This document shows positions 57,095 through 64,000 of a stretch of DNA of 64,000 nucleotides, piece after piece. The stretch lies in the NCBI GenBank assembly GCA_030141605.1, contig JAQGDQ010000767.1:35566-99565 (forward strand). Direction: 5' to 3'. The position numbers were made by a program, and so were the translations under genes. Position 1 is the first letter of the stretch. Every line of letters begins with the position of its first letter. The notes under the pieces are model-generated. The model did no database searches and was not told where the DNA came from. It saw only the letters and a program-made list of their open reading frames with translations. This DNA comes from Tubiluchus corallicola. Taxonomy: Eukaryota; Priapulida; Priapulimorpha; Priapulimorphida; Tubiluchidae.

Positions 57095-60000
57095 CTGTTG
57101 TTTGTTGTTGTTCTTGTTGTTGTTGTTGTTGTTGTTGTTGCTGCTGCTGCTGTTGTTGTTGTTGCTGTTGTTATTGTTGTTGTTGTTGTGGTGGTGGTGA
57201 TTATTATTATTGTTGTTGTTGTTGTTGTTGTTATTATTATTATTATTATTATGAAAGCTTTATTTATAGTGCAAGAATACATACAGTCTAGCCTCGTTAT
57301 CTCACCCCTCGTTATGCCGCCAAACTCGTCTCTCGCCATAGAAAGTACCAAGATGCATTTCCTGCTTTGATATTTACCTCGTTAAGTCGCCACCCTCGCT
57401 TCTCGCCCTCGCCACGTCATGCTAGGATGAGTGCTTATGTAAACTATATTCGTTATGTCACCAAACAGACAAACTCAGAGGTGAATCGATCAATACATAT
57501 ACCGCGTGTCGATCAATATAACTGCGGTATGTAGACAATGCTGCTGTACTCGATAGACAGACAAAATTAATCTAGTGCGTGTCTCACCAGGATTAGATTA
57601 GGAGTGCTGTGGTTGGTTAATGCGCAGAGAAACTAAAACGTCACCGATATCCTTACTCTATAACACCAAAACTGTGTTTAAGTTTGAGTTTCCACAAAGT
57701 GTGAGCAACTTTACATGATGTCTATACATACAGACCAACTTCGTTATATTCCCGTTATCTCGCCATACTCGCCTCTCGCCAAAAATTTGCACTAGACGGA
57801 CAGTGGCGAGATAACGAGACTAGACTGTACTATAAAACAAGAAATTGCTTTGAGCGAAAGCAAAATGCTGTTAAAATCAAATGTGTCGTTAAGTGAGAAA
57901 AAGGTGTCAAATGATCAGCTTCGTCGAAAGGGAATGACGCTAAACGAGTTTAACAAATGTTTAACAAAAGAACGAACAAGCAGTCAGTTTTTATAAAACT
58001 AAAATCATTATTATTTGTTAAAACTACTATCATTATTAGTTAAAAATATGTGTGAATACAGCGTGAAGTTTAATAACATACATATTGATCACTTCTAAAT
58101 TTGAAGACCTTACAATCATTTTGTTGAAATATGACGAGTACACTATTGTTTGACTTACCTGAATCATAATGAGTACACTATTGTTTGACTTACCTGAATC
58201 CATTGTGCTATTTTGTTGAAAGTATCTTGGTTAAAAATGAGATTTTTTAATCTGGCAAGAGGACCGTCAGCGTCCACTTCTCGGCACTTGAGGAAAACAT
58301 CACAGTAACCCTGAAGAAGAGAGAAACAATTGTGATAAACTGATGGTGGTAAACAATGCACAATGAACAAATGACAATATAAAATGAGACAATGAGCAAC
58401 TGATGGTAAACAATGCACAATGAACAAATGACAATATAAAATGAGACAATGAGCAACTGATGGTAAACAATGCACAATGAACAAATGACAATATAAAATG
58501 AGACAATGAGCAACTGATGGTAAACAATGCACAATGAACAAACGACAATATAAAATGAGACAATGAGCAAGTGATGGTAAACAATGCACAATGAACAAAT
58601 GACAATATAAAATGAGACAATGAGCAACTGATGGTAAACAATGCACAATGAACAAATGACAATATAAAATGAGACAATGAGCAACTGATGGTAAACAATG
58701 CACAATGAACAAATGACAATATAAAATGAGACAATGAGCAACTGATGGTAAACAATGCACAATGAACAAACGACAATATAAAATGAGACAATGAGCAAGT
58801 GATGGTAAACAATGCACAATGAACAAATGACAATATAAAATGAGACAATGAGCAACTGATGGTAAACAATGCACAATGAACAAATGACAATATAAAATGA
58901 GACAATGAGCAATTGATGGTAAACAATGCACAATGAACAAACGACAATATAAAATGAGACAATGAGCAACTGATGGTAAACAATGCACAATGAACAAATG
59001 ACAATATAAAATGAGACAATGAGCAAGTGATGGTAAACAATGCACAATGAACGAAAGACAATACAAAATGAGACAATGAGCAACTGATGGGAAACAATGT
59101 AGTTTGGTAAATGGTAAATCATCATCATCATCACCATCACCATCATCATCATCACCACCATCGTCATCATCATTGTCATTGCTATTATCATCATCATCAT
59201 CACTGTCATTGCTATTATCATCATCATTATTGTCATTGCTATCATCAACATCATCATCATCATAATCATCATCATCACCGTCGCTGCCGCCATCCTTGTT
59301 GCAACAAAATTTAATGCAGCTACATCCACAAATGACAGATAGAGCTACTCCATTGAAAATGTGCCATTAAATTTACCAACCTGGAAATCGTTGCACGGAG
59401 CACCGGGTTGCAGGGTGATTCCATGTCCCTTGTTGAGCTTAATCAGTTGGTCAATTTCAAAACTACTCCGGCAAGATTCTGGAACGCCTATCAACAACCG
59501 AATGTTCTTAATTTTGTGCAGTTTAGTGCAGTGTGCAGAACAAATGTGCAGTTCCGGACTGAGCAATATTTCGTGAGATGATTGATAAAACAAGTGAAAT
59601 AAACAAATGGTTTCCTTTAATTCATTCTTAATGCGCTTGTTTTAATTTTCTTCTTGGCTAAACTAAACTTTTTTTTATATTTGGTGACTCTACAAGCTCT
59701 GTGGATTAATTCATCTTTAACGCTAGCAATACAGTGTTACTTAATTTGCTAGTGGGACATTTGACAAAACGCCAGATGTTGAATTTGTGAGTGTGTGGTA
59801 GAATCGTTAATTCTGATGAAAAAAAGATAAAAGAAATTCTTTGGTTACTATGGCATATTTAAACTGGACGTCTTCCACCATAAATGTCTTCGGAAAATCC
59901 TAAAAATATCCTATCGCGACCACGTTACCAATGTGGAAGTCCTACAGCAGGCGCAGTCAAGGCGGTTGCAGGAAAGAGTCGCAGAGAGAAGGCGGAGATT

Positions 60001-60727
60001 GGCTGGACGTATTCTCCGCCTACCAGAACAACGCCACTACAAAATAGCGTTACGCTGGGAGCCACCTGGTGGAAAAAGGAAAAGAGGTCGGCCAAAAACA
60101 ACGTGGCGCAGATCTTTCAAAGAAGACCTTCGGGCTATGAACAGACGTTGGGAGAACATCGAAAGAGAACCCAGTGGAAAATGCTGTCTGCCCAATGTGC
60201 ATCCGTGCACGGGAAGGACTAAAGTCTAAGGTAAGGTACGGCATGTTTAACAAAGTCCACCATATTGAGTGCTGCGTGGTAATCATATTAACACGTTTTA
60301 CCTTTTTGTTGGCAGGCAAGATGGCAAAGTTGGTCCCGGTTTGTGTCACTATCATCTACGGTAAGAAAGCACTCTTCCCACTTGATCCCGGCCGGATCGT
60401 TGATATACTCACAGATGGAGCCAGTGCACTCCTGGAAAACAGCCGCACTTTAACACTCACGCATTGTTTAATTAAAAACTGCCTACACGTCTTCGCGTGT
60501 AACTATGACGGCTGCTTTGCAAGCTGCGTAGGCCAAACATCTAGCAACTGGAAAGTGCAGGCAAACAAGCAAATTTGCTTGAGCAGTCACCCACATCACA
60601 AACGAAACAACATGTCAGCTAAAAATCATTTGAAATTGCATCATTTTAAAATGTCTGACAGTGCTAAGTAACTATAGTTTGGATCAGCTAAGCACAGGTT
60701 TCTTAGTCACCAAATCTGTATATATAC

Positions 60728-60774
<47 letters not shown>

Positions 60775-63700
60775 TTTGGTGACTAAGAAACATCTGTCGT
60801 CTTCGGGAGGAGGATATATAGATATATATATGCCCCCTCAATGATGACAAATGCCAAAAAAGCAGTGCAGCACATGAAACCACCTAAAAGCAAAAATGGT
60901 CACCCATTATTTGCCAGCCAAACTCAGTGCTGCTTGACTGCTTTCATAACCAAGTGCATACACTGTTGCCACTCAGGTATTCGTCTCGCCACATAAACAA
61001 TAAACAATGCGATATGTTTATCGCCAAGTATGCGATAAATACCACAAACATGTGGCAACTATCAATTTATTAGCATAGCAGTCAGTTATCCATCTATTAT
61101 CAATCAATAAAAAAAAATCGATGACCACCATTGATCAATCGAAAAACTTACCCCCGCCCAACACACTTGAGTGTTCTTGTTGCAAGTCGTACGGTTTGCT
61201 TTGGGCTCGGGTGTCGGACACTGCGACTTATTACCAGTGCAGAGAAGTTAAGGGTTCAAACTTTACATGCAAAGATCACAGAACAAGAGCGACACGTTTT
61301 ACTGTTACGTGACGAATATTAATTACAAAGCTTAAAAACAAAACTGTTACGACACAGTCATTAATAAAATACGTCATCTAGGAAATTTCTATGTGAAACT
61401 GAGCCAAACAAAGGATGGCAACACTTGTTCTTCTAATAACTAGAGGGCCTATTTGCTTGAACGAAAGCATTCCTTACACACTTGCAGGTCCTACAGTTGG
61501 GGAAGACCCATGGTTTAGAGGAGCCCTTGACCATGAAGAGGAGCTGCCAAGGACGCCAAAGTAATGGCAACACTTGTTCTTCTAATAACTAGAGGGCCTA
61601 CTTGCTTGGACAAAAGCATTCCTTACACACTTGCAGGCCTTGTAGTTGTGGAAGATCCATGGTTTAGAGGGGCCCTTGGGTAATATAAAATTATATATTA
61701 ATTTTTAATATACTAATCTATTTATAAGAAAGATCAGGAGACTAGATGACCCTATGGTCCTTTCCTGCCCTGCTCCATGATTATAATTACTTAATATTTA
61801 ACAAACTTTTGATGTAAAACTAATTGGAGAAAATAAATGTTCTATGTCTATGTCTATGTCTATGTCTATTCCTATGTCTATGTCTATTTGTATGTCTATG
61901 TCTATGTCTATGTCTATTCCTATGCCTATGTCTATTCCTATGTCTATGTCTATTCCTATGTCTATGTCTACGTCTATTCCTATGCCTATGTCTATTCCTA
62001 TGTCTACGTCTATTCCTATGTCTATGTCTCTTTGTATGTCTATGTCTATTCCTATGCCTATGTCTATTCCTATGTCTACGTCTATTCCTATGTCTATGTC
62101 TCTTTGTATGTCTATGTCTATTCCTATGTCTATGTCTATTTGTATGTCTATGTCTATTCCTATGCCTATGTCTATTCCTATGCCTATGTCTATTCCTATG
62201 TCTACGTCTATTCCTATGTCTATGTCTATTTGTATGTCTATGTCTATTCCTATGTCTATGTCTATTTGTATGTCTATGTCTATTCCTATGTCTATGTCGA
62301 CATCTATTCGTATGTCTATGTCTATTCCTATGTCTATGTCTATGTCTATTCCTATGTCTACGTCTATGTCTGTTCCTATGTTTATGCCTATGTATATGTC
62401 TATTCGTATGTCTATGTCTATTCCTATGTCTATGTCTATATCTATGTCTATTCCTATGTCTTGTCTATGTCTATGTTCTATGTATATGTCTATTGTCTTC
62501 TGAAATTAAACTAGCACATGATTTACACGTGCAGTAAAGGATATTCGCACGCTGATGAGCCGTGGCACTCGGCAGCTTGCTTGCACTCAAAGTTGCGGCT
62601 CTCTGGCAAGTATTCACAGTTACTGCCACAACATGGCCCCTGACTTGGACTAAACGAATAAGAACAATTTTAGTCTTCACATTTCACAAACATGTGTTTA
62701 CAAACCAAAACCGTCCATAAGTCGGTATAGTTAAAACTACATTATTATGCTTCAAAGTAGAAAGCACCAAAAATTTGGTCAAACGTCGATTTTTATTTTT
62801 TATGAAAAGAAATGCTAAATATATTGGACTTTTATATTCTAGCATCAAATTATCAGGAAAATGTCCAAAAAATACTAAAAATCTAATTTTACAACTCCTT
62901 ACCCACTTTTCCGTCTAGAAACTAGTACTGCAATTGTAAAAAAACTTGTATTTTCAAACTCCGATTGTAGTTCGTCAAAGCAGCCATTTTGCTGCGGTTT
63001 TTTCTCTTGATAAAACCAGATTTTCGTCAGGAAGAGCCATCTACTGGATTTAAACGCAACTTCAATTTGCTCTCGTAAAATCCATAGCAACCACACTTTC
63101 GTACGGTTGCTAAGTGTTTCTTAGCAACGACACGAAAAAACAATGGCTAACTTAACAATGATTCTCTCAAGATTAAGTTTTTCAGTGCATAGCCTGCACC
63201 TCAACTTCAATGTAGATTATCTCAGCTTAGAAATAACATAGAGCCATGAAATTGGTATCAAAATGATCCTCGTGAAATGGAGATTCAGGATGTGTGAAAA
63301 ACTAAAAAAAGCTTAATTACCGACTTGTGGATGATTTTACTATGCAAACACGCATATGTTTAATTAGTAATTACTAATTAGACAGATCTTTGACAGATAA
63401 CAATATAACAAGTGTCCGTGCTAAATACAACTAATCCACAATACTTCTACTTATAAACTTTCCAACTTACATACAAACGTTTATAAAATGTTTTCCTCTA
63501 CAAACATCAAACAAACACTGTTACTAACTGGAACTGAAGTCAATAGATTTGCAAATATAGTTCAAAGGTCACACAGCACGTGTCATGGATCCATTTTAGC
63601 AAATTCCATAATCTTGGCAAAAACACAGAACATAAACTAACTAATCTAATGGCTATTTATTTTAAGAAGAAAGAAGACACTGAAAAACGTGACCTAACCA

Positions 63701-63924
63701 AGCCTTGAACCCAGAGGTTTAGGATTACAGCTTCGAGCTATCGGCCCAAACTTACCTGCATCGTTTGCCACCTTTCAGTGTACATGGCTTACTGCCAGGT
63801 GGTCCCAAATTTTGGGAGGTCAAGCGCGGCCAGCAGCATTCCTCGGTGCACTCGTCTTCATAACCGCAATCACACTCTTCACCCTCCTCTACCAAACCAT
63901 TGCCACAGAACGCCCCCTCGTTGT
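49035..63924 (-). CDS. ADAM10: ADAM10 (disintegrin-to-tail part; 5' end outside window)
   Basis: Membrane metalloprotease of the ADAM10/Kuzbanian family (alpha-secretase and Notch S2 type shedding in studied animals). Minus-strand exons: 63756-63924, 62529-62649, 61152-61220, 60302-60431, 59381-59487, 58194-58310, 56748-56921, 55498-55636, 49035-49492; phases agree through all eight introns and give 493 residues plus stop TAG. Seen: disintegrin start [17 protein letters not shown]; Cys-rich region with CNKNTQVC and [41 protein letters not shown]; membrane span following EFWWAVVLM; the conserved juxtamembrane VHTPSSNP. Signal peptide, prodomain and the HExxH catalytic domain must lie to the right of 64000. 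The donor of 62529-62649 (CAC/gtgtaa) is weak but the only in-phase choice. The cytoplasmic tail is about 235 residues, far longer than the roughly 55 in vertebrate ADAM10. Confidence 0.95.
49687..50710. repeat. ~89-bp degenerate minisatellite with MITE-like unit
   Basis: About 11 units like cttgttataatgccagcctc, gcttaacactcaaatttttggc, gcatagacatgtatgtatta; copies decay toward the right. The left edge reads CAGTTAAACCTTGTTATAAT, similar to the pogo-like MITE ends elsewhere in the window. Lies in the last ADAM10 intron. Confidence 0.85.
50975..51310. repeat. ~64-bp tandem repeat, five copies
   Basis: Unit containing agcaagaacagcaatcttcg and a preceding taatctcatttctgatg. Confidence 0.85.
51520..51960. 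repeat. Duplicated ~100-bp segment
   Basis: 51525-51610 and 51850-51940 share ttccagc.ttgatg.cgat and gtgaaaaggtcaaaggttaa, then tgtaccagacaac; separated by about 240 bp. Confidence 0.7.
52690..52900. repeat. ~36-bp degenerate minisatellite
   Basis: Repeated agcagacagattctgcctcg followed by tgtgcacc. Confidence 0.8.
53048..53440 (-). repeat. Degenerate repeat with an open frame rich in SGTW motifs
   Basis: The plus strand repeats a ccacgtgcc core at irregular spacing. The minus strand is open for 127 codons and reads SGTW/SGAW/EGTW several times with Trp, His and Lys between. No ADAM10 splice phase fits, no signal peptide is seen and no family is recognised. Probably a repeat artefact inside the ADAM10 intron, but not excluded as a small gene. 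Confidence 0.4.
53826..53858. repeat. (ATCTT)n microsatellite after an A-rich end
   Basis: aaataaatattatcttatct and further ttatc units; may be the tail of an old non-LTR insertion. Confidence 0.6.
54335..54716. repeat. Second copy of the 2.5-3.25 kb dispersed repeat
   Basis: Reverse-complement match to 2870-3245, including ttgatcgcctacttac-type, attccaggaaaaaccaa and caaattaaggtcgtttcat segments. Confidence 0.7.
54717..55497. other. ADAM10 intron, nothing specific recognised
   Basis: A short shared stretch with 21395-21430 (actgggactttgctag) at about 54780; otherwise no repeat or gene. Confidence 0.5.
56748..56921 (-). CDS. ADAM10: ADAM10 transmembrane exon
   Basis: 174 nt, phase 0 at both ends. 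It starts [16 protein letters not shown], a single membrane span of about 21 residues, then the cytosolic [12 protein letters not shown] motif and an Arg-rich stretch (TLRRRSMRP). In vertebrate ADAM10 the matching RRR motif acts in ER retention; here that role is inferred. If the donor at 56747 is not used, the frame stays open for 13 more residues to a TGA at 56706-56708, giving a short tail. Confidence 0.93.
56988..57252. repeat. (TTG)n/(CTG)n trinucleotide microsatellite
   Basis: About 260 bp of ttg/ctg/tta triplets just after the acceptor side of the ADAM10 transmembrane exon. Homopolymer frames are artefacts. Confidence 0.97.
57284..57827. mobile_element. pogo-like MITE (TA-flanked)
   Basis: Left end CAGTCTAGCCTCGTTATCTC, right end the reverse complement of CAGTCTAGTCTCGTTATCTC, TA on each side, 544 bp. 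Subterminal cctcgttat and ctcgccatactcgcctctcgcc motifs recur internally. Confidence 0.88.
58136..58200 (-). promoter_or_regulatory. ADAM10: Duplicated splice donor at the end of ADAM10 exon 58194-58310
   Basis: A 35-bp unit (58136-58170) is followed by a 30-bp copy of itself (58171-58200). The copy nearest the exon holds the expected donor CAG/gtaagt at 58193-58188; the other holds the same donor sequence 35 bp further into the intron. Use of the distal donor would add VSQTIVYSL and stop before the transmembrane exon. Confidence 0.8.
58340..59097. repeat. 57-bp minisatellite, about 13 copies
   Basis: Unit tggtaaacaatgcacaatga then acaaatgacaatataaaatg then agacaatgagcaactga. A multiple of three, so frames of 265-360 codons run through it on the minus strand; these are artefacts. 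The array starts about 30 bp from the acceptor of ADAM10 exon 58194-58310. Confidence 0.97.
59115..59280. repeat. (ATC)n microsatellite
   Basis: Imperfect atc/acc triplets next to the 57-bp array. Confidence 0.95.
59858..60229 (+). mobile_element. Non-LTR retrotransposon 3' remnant (reverse transcriptase C-terminus)
   Basis: Open frame reading [17 protein letters not shown], then [51 protein letters not shown] and a short tail to a stop at 60227-60229. This is the standard C-terminal part of LINE-type reverse transcriptases. 5'-truncated, in an ADAM10 intron, opposite strand to the gene. Confidence 0.88.
60698..60791. repeat. Perfect AT-rich palindrome, 47-bp arms
   Basis: gtttcttagtcaccaaatct on the left is mirrored exactly by agatttggtgactaagaaac on the right around a (TA)n centre. 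In an ADAM10 intron. Confidence 0.93.
61405..61685. repeat. ~150-bp tandem duplication
   Basis: aatggcaacacttgttcttc through ccatggtttagaggagccct occurs twice with about 90% identity by eye. No coding assignment. Confidence 0.85.
61838..62495. repeat. Hexanucleotide TATGTC/TATTCC array
   Basis: About 650 bp of six-base units (tatgtc, tattcc, tatttg, tacgtc), so all three plus frames stay open. Not coding. Confidence 0.97.
63690..63750 (-). repeat. tRNA-like sequence, probably SINE-derived
   Basis: The minus strand has GATAGCTCGAAGC and CTGGGTTCAAGGC at tRNA-promoter spacing, immediately 3' of the ADAM10 exon donor. Confidence 0.4.
63756..63924 (-). CDS. ADAM10: ADAM10 disintegrin-domain exon
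   Basis: 169 nt, enters in phase 1 (acceptor ccttgcag), leaves in phase 2. It encodes the first half of the disintegrin domain with the dense cysteine pattern [18 protein letters not shown] and ends CTLKGGKRC. Compared with vertebrate ADAM10 there is a short insertion ([11 protein letters not shown]) after the CCW pair. This is the most 5' exon of the gene in the window; 63925-64000 is intron. Confidence 0.93.
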
Positions 63925-64000
63925 CTGCAAGGAAAATGATGAACATTATGCGCAAAATCGCTGTCCATATACTGACACAGTTTGTTTTGTATAAACGAAT

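Noticed and set aside
56988-57370. Poly-Cys, poly-Leu and poly-Asn/Thr frames
   Set aside because: Trinucleotide microsatellite.
58164-59329. Frames of 265-360 codons on the minus strand
   Set aside because: They read straight through the 57-bp tandem repeat in all three frames; the repeat length is divisible by three.
61824-62537. Three overlapping 219-237-codon frames
   Set aside because: Hexanucleotide array; every plus frame is open for the same reason.

Overview
The window is genomic DNA from an invertebrate animal. The evidence is intron-rich genes with GT-AG junctions, metazoan-specific families (ADAM10, a polypeptide GalNAc-transferase, claudin-like tetraspans), many short DNA transposons and non-LTR retrotransposon remnants, and about twenty tandem-repeat arrays. 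I cannot name the phylum from sequence alone. Base composition is AT-rich and coding exons take up only a few percent of the window.

Layout. (1) 973-5690 (minus) and 10582-15741 (plus): two three-exon claudin/PMP22-like four-transmembrane genes arranged head to head. Both encode 195 residues, with identical intron phases and an identical 159-nt middle exon length, so they are an inverted duplicate pair. The 4.9 kb between their starts holds a 21-bp minisatellite, two decayed LINE reverse-transcriptase tails and foldback elements. (2) 15742-22339: no gene seen; 124-bp and ~27-bp tandem arrays and a mariner-like MITE. (3) 22340-38832 (plus): a complete GalNAc-transferase (GALNT-type, Golgi, type II membrane) with 11 exons in each isoform, built from 12 exons because exons 5 and 6 are alternative, mutually exclusive versions of the same catalytic-domain segment. 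Its introns hold a 5S-rRNA-derived retroposon with a 13-bp target duplication, a 91-bp minisatellite on both sides of exon 7 that carries DR5-type AGGTCA half-sites, and a 2.8-kb 43-bp array whose unit contains the palindrome AGGTCATGACCT. (4) 38833-49034: no gene seen; a pogo-like MITE whose interior has expanded into a ~60-bp minisatellite, then 27-bp, 41-bp and 15-bp arrays. (5) 49035-63924 (minus): the 3' half of ADAM10 (nine exons: disintegrin, Cys-rich, membrane-proximal, transmembrane, long cytoplasmic tail). The signal, pro- and metalloprotease exons lie beyond the right edge.

How the genes relate. There is no operon. The products all belong to the secretory pathway or cell surface: O-glycosylation in the Golgi, membrane-protein shedding by ADAM10, and four-pass junction-type proteins. 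I see no evidence for joint regulation. The points most worth following are the GALNT mutually exclusive exon pair, the nuclear-receptor-like half-site arrays in the same gene, the unusual ADAM10 tail and duplicated splice donor, the 5S-derived retroposon, and MITEs that appear to have seeded minisatellites.
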